DNA of 64,000 nucleotides from Leucobacter edaphi (GCF_016522535.1 NZ_JAEHOI010000009.1:62001-126000); one strand, 5' to 3'; shown: positions 8,668-17,225, counted from the first letter of the stretch. The notes: generated by a model not told the origin, from the sequence alone. Numbers and translations are program-made.

Positions 8668-9426
8668 ATGACGGCACAGAGCGCTGATGAGGCGGCGCGT
8701 CGGGCCGGAATGCCCGGGACCGAGGCCGGGGACACGCCCGGCGCGGCGTCCGAGCCGCCCGTGCGCCGCCGAGCCGGACGCCCGCGCACCGGGATCCTCT
8801 CGCGGAAGCTGATCCTCGAGACCGGACTCCGCCTCATCGACGAGCGCGGTGCCGACGGGGCGGGGATGCGGGCGATCGCGCACGAACTCGGCGTCGGGCC
8901 GTCCGCCCTCTACAACCACGTGGGGGGTCAGGCCGAGCTGATGGCCGGGATCCGCGAGCTCATCAGCGACAGGATCGGCTCGGAGATGTTCGCCGATCTG
9001 CCCTGGGATCAGGCACTCGAGGCCTGGGCCCATCGCTACCGTGCCGCGTTCGCCGCCCATCCGCCGACGATCGCGATGCTCGCGGTGCTGCCGCTCTCCG
9101 CTGACTCGATCACCACCGTCATGTACGAGGACGTGATCGCGAAGCTCGTTGGCGCGGGCTGGCCCCCGGCCCGCGCGCTCGAGCTCCTCGTGGCGCTCGA
9201 GGCGTTCATCCTGGGGGCGGCCCTCGACCTCGCCGCGGATCCCGACATGATGAACCCCGGGCCGCGGGGCGATGTCCCCGCCTACTCCGCGGCATACGCA
9301 GCGCGTGCCGCGCGGATCGAGGAGACCGGCACGAGCGCCGCGGACGCCTCGTTCGCGCTGGGCCTCCGGGCGATGCTCGCGGGCTTCCGGGCGGAGCTCG
9401 CGGGGCTGTCGGCGGCAGACGAATAA
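8668..9426 (+). CDS. TetR/AcrR-family transcriptional regulator
   Basis: A 252-residue repressor-type regulator. After a ~40-residue disordered, Pro/Ala-rich N-terminal extension comes a basic RRRAGRPRTG and then the TetR helix-turn-helix, seen in MRAIAHELGVGPSALYNHVG at about residues 69-88. The remaining ~150 residues form the ligand-binding, dimerising C-terminal domain with the TetR_C look (long helices, WPPARALELLVALEAF). The ATG at 8668 is chosen because ACAGGAG lies seven bases upstream; a GTG two codons earlier is the alternative. It is divergent from permease 2, so it most likely controls the permease/amidohydrolase cluster. The ligand is unknown; an amine or amide is a reasonable guess. 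Confidence 0.9.
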   Translation: MTAQSADEAARRAGMPGTEAGDTPGAASEPPVRRRAGRPRTGILSRKLILETGLRLIDERGADGAGMRAIAHELGVGPSALYNHVGGQAELMAGIRELISDRIGSEMFADLPWDQALEAWAHRYRAAFAAHPPTIAMLAVLPLSADSITTVMYEDVIAKLVGAGWPPARALELLVALEAFILGAALDLAADPDMMNPGPRGDVPAYSAAYAARAARIEETGTSAADASFALGLRAMLAGFRAELAGLSAADE

Positions 9427-9453
9427 CCGACGAGGGATCCGCGCCCCGGGAAA

Positions 9454-10338
9454 CTAGCGGAAGATGATCGTGCGGTCCCCGTCGAGGAGCACGCGGTTCT
9501 CGGCGTACCAGTTCACGGCGCGGCGCAGCACGCGCGACTCCTCGTCCTGGCCGAGCTGCACGAGCTCGCGCGGCGTGTACGAGTGATCGACGCGGGTGAC
9601 GTCCTGCTCGATGATCGGGCCCTCGTCGAGATCGGTGGTGACGAAGTGCGCCGTCGCGCCGATGAGCTTGACGCCGCGCTGGTGCGCCTGCTTGTAGGGG
9701 TTCGCGCCCTTGAAACCGGGCAGGAATGAGTGATGAATGTTGATCGCGCGGCCCGCGAGCGCCTCGCACAGCTCGGGCGACAGGATCTGCATGTAGCGGG
9801 CGAGGACGACGAGCTCGATGTCCAACTCCTCGACGGCCTCGAGCACGCGAGCTTCGAACGCCGCGCGGTCCTCCGGGCTCGCGATCGCGCGGTGCTCGAA
9901 GGGGACGTCGTAGAACTCGGCGATGTCCCGCACCGTCTCGTGATTGGACAGGATCAGCGGGACCTCGATGGGGAGCTGGCCGCCGCGATGGCGGAAGAGG
10001 AGGTCGTTGACGCAGTGCGTCGCCGTCGAGGCGAGGAGGAGGGTGCGCACGGGGCGTCCGACCCGGTCGAGGCGCCAGGTCATGTTGTAGCGCTCGGTGA
10101 CCGGCGCGAGGGAACCGGCGAAGCGCTCCTCGAAGGTCTCGGGCTGCGCGACGGCCTCGACCTGGAGGCGCATGAAGAAGCGACCGGTGTCGGCGGAGGC
10201 GAACTGCTGGCTCTCGGCGATGTTGCCACCGGCCGCAACGATCGCGCCGCTGATCGCGTGCACGATCCCGGGTCCGTCGATGCAGGAGAGGGTGAGCACC
10301 CACTGGGTGTTCTCGGGGGTCGTCGCGATGCTGTTCAC
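9454..10338 (-). CDS. purU: Formyltetrahydrofolate deformylase
   Basis: Hydrolyses 10-formyl-tetrahydrofolate to formate and THF in the cytoplasm, which balances the one-carbon pool and supplies formate. The 294-residue protein has an N-terminal ACT domain (about 8-85, CIDGPGIVHAISGA) and a C-terminal formyltransferase-like domain. The latter carries the catalytic stretch NIHHSFLPGFKGANPYKQAH, then HFVTTDLDEGPIIEQDV. Length matches the family. The GTG start is taken because a -10-like TACTCT (10347-10352 on the minus strand) ends eight bases upstream, and GAGG is also present; a TTG three codons earlier is possible. It is close to, but transcribed away from, the ZTP-riboswitch-controlled glyA-folD pair, which makes the folate derivative this enzyme destroys. 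Confidence 0.95.
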   Translation of the reverse strand: MNSIATTPENTQWVLTLSCIDGPGIVHAISGAIVAAGGNIAESQQFASADTGRFFMRLQVEAVAQPETFEERFAGSLAPVTERYNMTWRLDRVGRPVRTLLLASTATHCVNDLLFRHRGGQLPIEVPLILSNHETVRDIAEFYDVPFEHRAIASPEDRAAFEARVLEAVEELDIELVVLARYMQILSPELCEALAGRAINIHHSFLPGFKGANPYKQAHQRGVKLIGATAHFVTTDLDEGPIIEQDVTRVDHSYTPRELVQLGQDEESRVLRRAVNWYAENRVLLDGDRTIIFR

Positions 10339-10425
10339 GGTCCTCAAGAGTAGTGGATCGTGGCGTGCGGCGGCGCGTCCCGAGGGCGGGCACGCGCGCC
10401 CCGATCGTCGTGCCTACACTGAATC

Positions 10426-11751
10426 ATGACCACCTCATCGGGGATTTTGAGCCGGGCTGTTGGATCGCCCCTCCTGAGAGCGATCTGGTACCTCTGGCTG
10501 CCCGTCGCCTGGTTCCTCCCCGTGCTCCTCATCCTGCTCCGCTTCTCGAGCGGCGGATGGGAGACCCTGTTCCTCGTCATGCTCTCGCCCGTGGTCGTCC
10601 CGGGCATCGCGCTCCTCGCTGCGCTGCCCCGGTTCATCCTGCGTCGCCGCGGCTGGCGGTACGCTCCCGCTTCGGTCTCCTCGCTGCTGATCGCGAGCGC
10701 CTGGGGGCTCGCGCTGATGTCCCTCGCGGTGCGGGGCTCGGGGGATTCCGGCACGATCGATTCCCCGCTCAGGACCTTCTTCTCGGGACTTTCGGAACGG
10801 GCCGAGGGGATGATCGCCGGATTCGGCTCGATGCTCGCGTTCCCCTGCTATCTCGCGGCGCTGGTCGTCGCGATCGTGCTCGCAACGCGCGGTCCCAGCC
10901 GCGAAGCCGCTCATCAGTCAACGGCGCAGCCGCCGAAGTCGGCCGGGTGGATGCGGGCTCGTGATCTCATCCCGATCGGGGTCTTCGTGCTGGTCCCGGT
11001 CCTCGCCGCGGTCGCAGCGGGCGTCGGAACGGCGATCATGCGGAACGGTCCGAGAGACTTCGCCGGCGCGTCCGAGGCGAACACGGTGGCCCTCGACCGG
11101 GCCGCTTTCGAAGCGCAGCGAGAGCGCTCCTGGGACCGGTTGCAGGAGCAGGCATCGCCGGTGCGCACCGGGATCGCGCGGGAGGGGTGGCTGGTGGCCT
11201 CGCACGGCGGGGTGCGCTCGGTGACGGCCGATGAACCGGAGCGCTACCGGCTGGCGGCGAGCTGGGAGATCCTGTTCGACGGGGATCCGGGGAGCGTCGC
11301 GAAGCGGGCGCTGAGCGTGGCGGAGGCGCAGGGTTGGAAGCGCGACCTGCGGGATGCCTCCGGGCCGGCCGATCCGCTCGATGCCTCATCCACCGATACC
11401 GGTCCCGCGGAGTGGGATGACACCGACGAGGCCGGCGTGCTGCTGCGGAAGGGGTATCGCCTGCGGAACGACGACGGCTACGTCATGGTGCTGCGGGCCG
11501 CGATTCCCGTGTCGCCCGCCCAGGACGAACGCGTCCCCGGAACCCCCGTTCCGAAGAGCTACTTGCGCGTCGAGGTCGAGAGCGGCGTGTACTGGGAGGG
11601 GAACCCGTCCTTTGCCGGTGACGTCCCGACCTCCATGGACAGCCCGGAGGCGCAACGGTTGTGGTCGAACGAGCCGCCGACGTTCCGCGGAGACGAGTGG
11701 CCCGGGCTCCTGGCCGTCGACGCCGGCTGGTCGCGCGAGTGGGAGCGGTGA
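10426..11751 (+). CDS. Uncharacterised membrane protein
   Basis: I do not recognise this 441-residue protein. It has about four hydrophobic segments in the first half (roughly residues 18-38, 45-65, 80-98 and 120-145) and a fifth near 185-205 just before NGPRDFAG. A soluble ~235-residue C-terminal domain follows, which topology suggests lies outside the cell. The soluble part is acidic and Trp-containing, with no Cys, catalytic triad or known repeat that I can name. The ATG follows a -10-like TACACT (10415-10420) by five bases, so translation may be leaderless. It is divergent from purU and lies just before the ZTP riboswitch of glyA, which argues that it is a separate transcription unit. Confidence 0.75.
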   Translation: MTTSSGILSRAVGSPLLRAIWYLWLPVAWFLPVLLILLRFSSGGWETLFLVMLSPVVVPGIALLAALPRFILRRRGWRYAPASVSSLLIASAWGLALMSLAVRGSGDSGTIDSPLRTFFSGLSERAEGMIAGFGSMLAFPCYLAALVVAIVLATRGPSREAAHQSTAQPPKSAGWMRARDLIPIGVFVLVPVLAAVAAGVGTAIMRNGPRDFAGASEANTVALDRAAFEAQRERSWDRLQEQASPVRTGIAREGWLVASHGGVRSVTADEPERYRLAASWEILFDGDPGSVAKRALSVAEAQGWKRDLRDASGPADPLDASSTDTGPAEWDDTDEAGVLLRKGYRLRNDDGYVMVLRAAIPVSPAQDERVPGTPVPKSYLRVEVESGVYWEGNPSFAGDVPTSMDSPEAQRLWSNEPPTFRGDEWPGLLAVDAGWSREWER

Positions 11752-11803
11752 CCCTCCGGCTCGATTCGGCCTGGCCCGGCTCCACTCGACCGTCTAGACT
11801 GGA

Positions 11804-11882
11804 AAGGTCGTGACTGGCGTACAGATGGTCACCATCGGGGAACGACAACTCGTCAGGAAATGGCCGCTCGCCTGGGTCTGAG
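11804..11882 (+). promoter_or_regulatory. ZTP (pfl) riboswitch upstream of glyA
   Basis: The sequence carries the conserved pfl/ZTP aptamer parts in order. GGTCGTGACTGGCG is at 11806-11819, then a small hairpin ATGGT/ACCAT, then CGGGGAACGAC pairing back to GTCGT, a variable linker, and the signature pseudoknot segment CCGCTCGCCTGGG at about 11864-11876. ZTP/ZMP accumulates when 10-formyl-THF is limiting, and this riboswitch class is known to activate glyA, folD and purine genes. A -10-like TAGACT at 11795-11800 would start the transcript right at the aptamer. About 50 bases separate the aptamer from the glyA start; they contain a weak ATTCC/GGAAT hairpin and no clear terminator, so control may be translational. 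Confidence 0.88.
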
Positions 11883-11933
11883 AATTTCCGAGATGAATTC
11901 CGTTCGTGGAATGTTTATGCGATGAGGAGCACC

Positions 11934-13217
11934 ATGTCCAACCAGTCTTCCTTCTTCAACGAGCCCATCGAGGTCGTCGATCCCGAGATCGCGGAGGTCC
12001 TCAAGCAGGAGCTCGGCCGCCAGCGCGGCACGCTCGAGATGATCGCGAGCGAGAACTTCGTCCCGCGCGCCGTCCTCGAGGCGCAGGGCTCGGTCCTCAC
12101 CAACAAGTACGCGGAGGGCTACCCCGGCCGCCGCTACTACGGTGGCTGCGAGTTCGTCGACATCGCGGAGGATCTCGCACGCGAGCGCGCGAAGTCCCTG
12201 TTCGGCGCCAAGTACGCGAACGTTCAGCCGCACTCGGGCGCCTCCGCGAACGCCGCGGTGCTGTCGGCGATCGCCGAGCCGGGCGATACGATCCTCGGCC
12301 TCGAGCTCGCCCACGGCGGCCACCTCACCCACGGCATGAAGCTCAACTTCTCGGGCAAGCTCTACAACGTCGTCTCCTACGGCGTCGATCCCGAGACGTT
12401 CCTCGTCGACATGGACGTGGTGCGCGAGAAGGCCCGCGAGCACAAGCCCAAGGTCATCATCGCCGGCTGGTCGGCCTACCCCCGCACGCTCGACTTCGCG
12501 GCGTTCCGCGAGATCGCCGACGAGGTCGGCGCGACGCTCTGGGTCGACATGGCGCACTTCGCGGGCCTCGTTGCCGCTGGCCTGCACCCGAGCCCGGTGC
12601 CGCACGCGCACGTCGTCTCCTCGACCGTGCACAAGACGATCGGCGGCCCCCGCTCCGGCTTCATCCTCACGAACGACCTCGAGCTGCACAAGAAGATCAA
12701 CTCGAACGTTTTCCCCGGTCAGCAGGGCGGCCCGCTCATGCACGTGATCGCGGCGAAGGCCACGGCGTTCAAGCTCGCGGCCACCGACGAGTTCACGGAG
12801 CGCCAGGAGCGCACCCTCTCCGGCGCGAAGCTCCTCGCTGAGGCCCTCACCACGGAGGCGTCGCGCGCCGCGGGCGTCGACGTGCTCACGGGCGGCACCG
12901 ACGTCCACCTCGTGCTCGCCGACCTGCGCAACTCGTCCCTCGACGGGCAGCAGGCGGAGGACGCGCTGCACGAGGTCGGCATCACGGTCAACCGCAACTC
13001 GGTTCCCTTCGATCCGCGCCCGCCGATGGTCACGAGCGGTCTCCGCATCGGCACGCCGGCGCTCGCCACCCGCGGCTTCGCCGACCCCGAGTTCGCGGAG
13101 GTCGCCGACATCATCGCCCTCACGCTGCAGCAGGCGGGCGACCTCGAGGAGCTGAAGGCCCGCGTCACCGCGCTCGCGGACCGCTTCCCGCTGTACCCCG
13201 GCCTCGAGGAGTGGTAA
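11934..13217 (+). CDS. glyA: Serine hydroxymethyltransferase
   Basis: Converts serine and THF to glycine and 5,10-methylene-THF, the main entry of one-carbon units. The 427-residue PLP enzyme shows the start [38 protein letters not shown] and the PLP-lysine motif [13 protein letters not shown] with Lys234. It ends at the usual length. The ATG at 11934 follows GAGGAG by four bases; an in-frame ATG twelve bases earlier lacks a site. It is the first gene of a two-gene operon with folD (three bases between stop and next start) under the ZTP riboswitch at 11804-11882, so expression should rise when formyl-folate is scarce. Confidence 0.98.
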   Translation: MSNQSSFFNEPIEVVDPEIAEVLKQELGRQRGTLEMIASENFVPRAVLEAQGSVLTNKYAEGYPGRRYYGGCEFVDIAEDLARERAKSLFGAKYANVQPHSGASANAAVLSAIAEPGDTILGLELAHGGHLTHGMKLNFSGKLYNVVSYGVDPETFLVDMDVVREKAREHKPKVIIAGWSAYPRTLDFAAFREIADEVGATLWVDMAHFAGLVAAGLHPSPVPHAHVVSSTVHKTIGGPRSGFILTNDLELHKKINSNVFPGQQGGPLMHVIAAKATAFKLAATDEFTERQERTLSGAKLLAEALTTEASRAAGVDVLTGGTDVHLVLADLRNSSLDGQQAEDALHEVGITVNRNSVPFDPRPPMVTSGLRIGTPALATRGFADPEFAEVADIIALTLQQAGDLEELKARVTALADRFPLYPGLEEW

Positions 13218-13220
13218 GCC

Positions 13221-14096
13221 TTGGCCGCTGAGATTCTCGACGGCAAGCGCGCCGCCGCGGAAATCAAGTCGGAGCTCGCTCTGCGGGTCGCGGCCCTCGG
13301 AGAGCGCGGGATCGTCCCCGGGCTCGCGACCGTGCTCGTCGGATCCGATCCCGGATCGCAGTGGTACGTCGCCGGAAAGCATCGCGACTGCGCCGAGGTC
13401 GGGATCGCGTCGATCAAGCGCGAGCTGCCAGAGTCTGTCACGCAGGAGGAGCTGGAGGCCGTCCTCGACGAGCTGAACGCGAACCCGGAGTGCACGGGCT
13501 ACATCGTGCAGCTCCCGCTGCCGAAGCACATCGACACCGACCGCATCCTCGAGCGCATCGATCCCGCGAAGGACGCTGACGGCCTGCACCCCACAAACCT
13601 GGGCCGCCTCGTACTCAACGCCAACACGGAGATCACCTCGCCGCTGCCGTGCACGCCGCGCGGCGTGATCGAGCTGGTCGAGCGCAACGGCCTGTCCTGG
13701 GCGGGCAAGCACGTCGTCGTCGTCGGCCGCGGCATCACGGTCGGCCGCCCGATCGGCCCGCTGCTGACCCGCCGCGAATACAACGCGACCGTCACGCTCA
13801 CGCACACGGGCACCGCGGATCTCGGCGCTGAACTGCGCCGGGCCGACGTGATCGTTGCCGCAGCTGGCGTCGAGGGCATCGTCCGCGCCGAGGACGTCAA
13901 GCCTGGCGCGATCGTGCTCGACGTCGGGGTTTCCCGCAAGACCGACCCCGAGACCGGCAAGAGCCGCGTCGTCGGCGACGTCGATCCCGCGGTCGCCGAG
14001 GTCGCGGCGTGGATCTCGCCGAACCCCGGCGGCGTCGGCCCGATGACCCGGGCCCTGCTCCTCAAGAACGTCGTGGAGATGGCCGAGCGGGCCTGA
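13221..14096 (+). CDS. folD: Bifunctional methylene-THF dehydrogenase/methenyl-THF cyclohydrolase
   Basis: Oxidises 5,10-methylene-THF to methenyl-THF with NADP and hydrolyses it to 10-formyl-THF. The 291-residue protein has the catalytic Lys53 in [12 protein letters not shown], the QLPLPKHID loop, a dinucleotide-binding [14 protein letters not shown], and the C-terminal [13 protein letters not shown] typical of FolD. The start is a TTG, with GAGGAG nine bases upstream inside the end of glyA, so the two genes are translationally linked. Its product 10-formyl-THF is the metabolite whose shortage the upstream riboswitch senses, which closes a simple feedback loop. Confidence 0.97.
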   Translation: MAAEILDGKRAAAEIKSELALRVAALGERGIVPGLATVLVGSDPGSQWYVAGKHRDCAEVGIASIKRELPESVTQEELEAVLDELNANPECTGYIVQLPLPKHIDTDRILERIDPAKDADGLHPTNLGRLVLNANTEITSPLPCTPRGVIELVERNGLSWAGKHVVVVGRGITVGRPIGPLLTRREYNATVTLTHTGTADLGAELRRADVIVAAAGVEGIVRAEDVKPGAIVLDVGVSRKTDPETGKSRVVGDVDPAVAEVAAWISPNPGGVGPMTRALLLKNVVEMAERA

Positions 14097-14110
14097 TCCT
14101 GACAGACATC

Positions 14111-14143
14111 GCGAAGACCCGGTCCGTGCGGCCGGGTCTTCGC
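14111..14143 (+). terminator. Terminator of glyA-folD
   Basis: Perfect 12-base-pair stem GCGAAGACCCGG/CCGGGTCTTCGC with a nine-base loop, 15 bases after the folD stop. There is no T-run, as is common in this genome. Confidence 0.75.
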
Positions 14144-14252
14144 GCATTCCCGGGGCGGTCAAAGGTACGGCTCAGCGGAATCGGTAATACTGGACCTGGA
14201 TCGGCCTTCGCGGCCCTCCCGACCCCGCACTGATCGAAAGGCGATCCGCCCC

Positions 14253-14966
14253 GTGTCCTTCCTGACGACCGCGCTCCACGCGGCCACCGTGACTCCTGCG
14301 CTCCTGGGCATCGACTGGCTCGACCCCGAGACGCTGCTGAAGGCCGGGGGCTGGGTTGCGCTCGTGCTGGCCTGCGCGTTCGTGTTCCTCGAGACCGGCG
14401 TGCTCGTGCTCGCGTTCCTCCCCGGCGACTCGCTGCTCTTCACCGTCGGCCTGTTCTCCGCCACGGGGATCATCGACATCCCGATCTGGATCACCTGCGT
14501 CCTGCTCTTCATCTTCGCGTTCGCGGGCGACCAGATGGGCTTCATGATCGGGCGAAAGCTCGGTCCCACGATCTTCAACCGGGAGAAGAGCCGCCTGTTC
14601 AACCCGGAGAACGTGGAGCGCACGCACGCGTTCTTCGAGAAGCACGGCCCGAAGGCGATCATCATCGCCCGCTTCCTCCCCGTGTTCCGCGCCTTCGTGC
14701 CCGCAGCGGCAGGCGTCGGCAAGATGCACTACCGGCACTTCGTGGCGTACAACGCGATCGGGGCGCTGCTCTGGGGCGTCGGCGTGACGCTCCTCGGCTA
14801 TTTCCTCGGGCAGATCCCGTTCGTCCGCCAGTACAGCGAGGTGTTCATCATCGTGCTCGTGCTGATCCCGGGCATCCCGATCCTGATCGAGGCCATCCGT
14901 GCCTTCCGCAACTGGCGCGCCAAGCGGCGCGCGGGCGCCGTTCAGGCACCCGCCGAGGGCGAGTAG
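14253..14966 (+). CDS. DedA-family (SNARE-associated/VTT) membrane protein
   Basis: A 237-residue multi-spanning inner-membrane protein of the DedA family, whose members help move undecaprenyl-phosphate and other lipids and maintain membrane potential. Characteristic features are the N-terminal FLETGVLVLAFLPGDSLL, GDQMGFMIGRKLG and the conserved ARFLPVFRAFVPAAAG motif with its essential Arg residues. Two hydrophobic segments follow. The start is GTG, with a modest AAAGG site about 14 bases upstream. The basic C terminus ends in AEGE. It is a single-gene unit between the glyA-folD terminator and ccsB. Confidence 0.92.
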   Translation: MSFLTTALHAATVTPALLGIDWLDPETLLKAGGWVALVLACAFVFLETGVLVLAFLPGDSLLFTVGLFSATGIIDIPIWITCVLLFIFAFAGDQMGFMIGRKLGPTIFNREKSRLFNPENVERTHAFFEKHGPKAIIIARFLPVFRAFVPAAAGVGKMHYRHFVAYNAIGALLWGVGVTLLGYFLGQIPFVRQYSEVFIIVLVLIPGIPILIEAIRAFRNWRAKRRAGAVQAPAEGE

Positions 14967-14996
14967 CGCTCACGCCTCGGCCCTTCCCGGTCGAGC

Positions 14997-15016
14997 CGCG
15001 GCCCGCGCGGGCCGCG
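14997..15016. terminator. GC-only hairpin after DedA gene
   Basis: Eight-base-pair stem CGCGGCCC/GGGCCGCG with a GCGC loop, 30 bases after the DedA stop. It may terminate that transcript before ccsB, but pure GC palindromes also occur by chance here. Confidence 0.4.
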
Positions 15017-15116
15017 TGACGGGCAGGGCCGCGCCTTCCCGTTCGCCCCGTTCTTCGGCCATGACCTGGCGAATTTCCCAGGCATCCCGCGGCACGAGCG
15101 GCTACTCTGGAGCATT

Positions 15117-16217
15117 GTGCTGAGTGAGCTTGAGAACTTCTCGACGATCGCGTTGTATTCCGCGATGATCGTGTACGCGATCGCGTTCGTCTTCTACGCG
15201 GTGGACCTGGCCAACCGGAGCGGCGATGCCGGCGCCGCGCAGCGCGAGGGCGCCGCGGCGGCCAAGCGGGCCACGGTCTCGGAACGAGTTGCGGCCGCCG
15301 CCGATGCGAGCGTCGAGCCGCAGGCGCTCAGCGAGCGCACCGCCGAGGCTTCGGCCTCGGGCGGCGTCGCGACGCGCGTGCGCCCGCAGGCCGCGCGCGC
15401 CACGGGTGGCGGCGCCCCCGTCGCCGGCGGACCGAGCAGCGGCGGCCAGGGCGGCGGCCGCTCGAAGGCGCTCCGCATCGGCTTCTCGCTCACCGTGCTC
15501 GGTTTCCTCCTGCACCTCGGCGCGACGGTGCTCCGCGGCATCGGCGCCGAGCGCGTGCCGTGGGCCAACATGTACGAGTTCGCGCTCACCGCGACCTGCG
15601 CGATCGTCCTCATCTTCCTGCTGGTGCAGTTCTTCGTGGATCTTCGCTTCCTCGGAACCCTGGTCACCGGCATGACGGTCCTGTTCCTCGGCGTCTCGAA
15701 GGTCAACTACTACGTTGAGATCGTGCCGCTGCAGCCGGCCCTCGACTCGTACTGGCTCGTGATCCACATCCTGGTGGCAGTCCTCGCGGTCGGGTTCTTC
15801 ACGCTCTCCTTCGGACTCTCGGTGCTGCAGCTCCTGCAGACCCGGCGTGAGAACCGGTTCGCCGCGGGCGAGCCCGGTGGCATGGCCTTCCTGACGACCC
15901 TGCCGCGCGCGGTCCGGCTGGAGGATCTCGCCTATCGCATCGCGATCATCGGCTTCGTGTTCTGGACCTTCACCCTGATCGCGGGCTCCATCTGGGCCGA
16001 GGCGGCCTGGAGCCGCTACTGGGGCTGGGACACGAAGGAGGTCTGGACCTTCGTGATCTGGGTGCTCTACGCCGGCTTCATCCACGCGCGGGCGACGCGC
16101 GGCTGGCGCGGCACCCGCTCGGCCTGGCTGTCGATCGTGGCGTACGCCGCGGTGATCTTCAACTTCACGATCGTGAACGTGTTCTTCAAGGGACTGCACG
16201 CCTACTCGGGCCTGTAA
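15117..16217 (+). CDS. ccsB: c-type cytochrome biogenesis protein CcsB/ResC
   Basis: Membrane subunit of the System II (ResBC/CcsBA) heme lyase that carries heme out and attaches it to apocytochrome c. The 366-residue protein has one N-terminal helix, then a poorly conserved Ala/Gly-rich cytoplasmic loop (about 35-118). Six or seven helices follow, with the heme-handling WWD-type motif WGWDTKEVW at residues 302-310 and conserved His residues in IHILVAV and GFIHARATRG. The GTG start is eight bases after a -10-like TACTCT (15103-15108), so it is probably leaderless. ResB, CcdA and a thioredoxin-like ResA normally sit next to it; none is in this window. Confidence 0.93.
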   Translation: MLSELENFSTIALYSAMIVYAIAFVFYAVDLANRSGDAGAAQREGAAAAKRATVSERVAAAADASVEPQALSERTAEASASGGVATRVRPQAARATGGGAPVAGGPSSGGQGGGRSKALRIGFSLTVLGFLLHLGATVLRGIGAERVPWANMYEFALTATCAIVLIFLLVQFFVDLRFLGTLVTGMTVLFLGVSKVNYYVEIVPLQPALDSYWLVIHILVAVLAVGFFTLSFGLSVLQLLQTRRENRFAAGEPGGMAFLTTLPRAVRLEDLAYRIAIIGFVFWTFTLIAGSIWAEAAWSRYWGWDTKEVWTFVIWVLYAGFIHARATRGWRGTRSAWLSIVAYAAVIFNFTIVNVFFKGLHAYSGL

Positions 16218-16228
16218 ACCGTTGCTGG

Positions 16229-16278
16229 AGACGCTGATGGGGCGGGGATCTCCGTGGATCCCCGCCCCATCAGCGTCT
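16229..16278. terminator. Bidirectional terminator between ccsB and the HemQ-like gene
   Basis: Perfect 22-base-pair inverted repeat with arms at 16229-16250 and 16257-16278 and a six-base loop (tccgtg). It is placed between convergent genes, and is one of the longest perfect stems in the window. Confidence 0.88.
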
Positions 16279-16292
16279 CTGGATGCTGCTCT

Positions 16293-17108
16293 CTACTGCA
16301 GCACCTCGACGATCTCGACGACCTCGATCTGCCTGCCGGTGAAGCGCGGCTCGTCGAGGATGGGCCCGTCGGGGTCGTCCGTGAGGTCGGAGACGAGGCT
16401 GACGAGTTCGAGGAGGTCGTCAGACTCGAGGGCGAGGAGCCAGGACTGATCGCCGAGGCCGGCCGCCGTGAGGTGGTGGACGGCGATCTCGTCTTCGTCG
16501 TCGTCCCCGTCTTCTTCGGCGTCGCTCGCATCGGTGAGGTCGCTGTCGAGCTCCGCGTCGCCCTCCCAGTCGCCGTCCAGCTCCGGATCCCACTCTTCGT
16601 CCTCGGACTCCTCGTCCAGGAGATCCTCGAGCCCGTCGAAGCCGCCTGGCAGCGCCGGGGAGACGGTGAACCACTGCTTGGACGGTACATCGGCGAACTG
16701 CTCGGAGCCCGCGGAGAAGCCGGCGGTGCTCCAGGTGCGAATGAGGGGGCGCAGCAGCGAGGTGCGGCGCAGTTCGCGGACCGCCCACTGCAGATCCTCG
16801 ATGGCAGCGCCGGTGAGCACGAGCATGAGGTCGGCGTCGCCGCGCAGCCCGCTCGTGTCGTACCACCCGCGGATCGACGCGCCCTCGCTCTCGACGACCC
16901 CGATCACGTCCTCGAGCTCCTGCACGGCCCCGCCCACCTCGCGGGCGTCGAGGACGAGAGGGTGGGAAGAGCTCTGCCGGAACACCGAGATGAGGACCGC
17001 TCCCGGTTCCTGTGCGTTCAGCTCTGCGTCGGACACGAGGTCTGGTGCGGCGCCCGCCGCGGTCTCGGTTTCGGGTGTGATGTGCTGCTCGGCTCGCGAT
17101 TCGCTCAT
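16293..17108 (-). CDS. HemQ/chlorite dismutase-like protein with acidic replacement of the heme-binding core
   Basis: The ends of this 271-residue protein match actinobacterial HemQ (coproheme decarboxylase). SVFRQ lies near residue 42, then IRGWYDTSGLRGDADLMLVL, a following helix and RRTSLLRPL; towards the end come LGDQSWLLALESDDL and the FTGRQ that closes the fold. The middle of HemQ, which carries the catalytic Tyr and the heme-ligand His, is absent. In its place is a disordered stretch (about 157-208) made almost entirely of Asp, Glu and Ser, followed by HH at 211-212. The reading frame is intact, with a -10-like CACGAT six bases before the ATG. It is therefore a divergent, probably non-heme or altered paralogue rather than a working HemQ. 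Being next to ccsB (heme/cytochrome c) is suggestive only. Confidence 0.72.
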   Translation of the reverse strand: MSESRAEQHITPETETAAGAAPDLVSDAELNAQEPGAVLISVFRQSSSHPLVLDAREVGGAVQELEDVIGVVESEGASIRGWYDTSGLRGDADLMLVLTGAAIEDLQWAVRELRRTSLLRPLIRTWSTAGFSAGSEQFADVPSKQWFTVSPALPGGFDGLEDLLDEESEDEEWDPELDGDWEGDAELDSDLTDASDAEEDGDDDEDEIAVHHLTAAGLGDQSWLLALESDDLLELVSLVSDLTDDPDGPILDEPRFTGRQIEVVEIVEVLQ

Positions 17109-17225
17109 GTTCTCATCGTGCCCGTGCCCGGGAGCGAGCGCAAGAGTCTGATGGTGTCTGAATGGGGGCGGTCTGGTGGCGTTCGGCGCGCCGACGCGCC
17201 CCGGAACGCACGCTCGGAACGCGCG

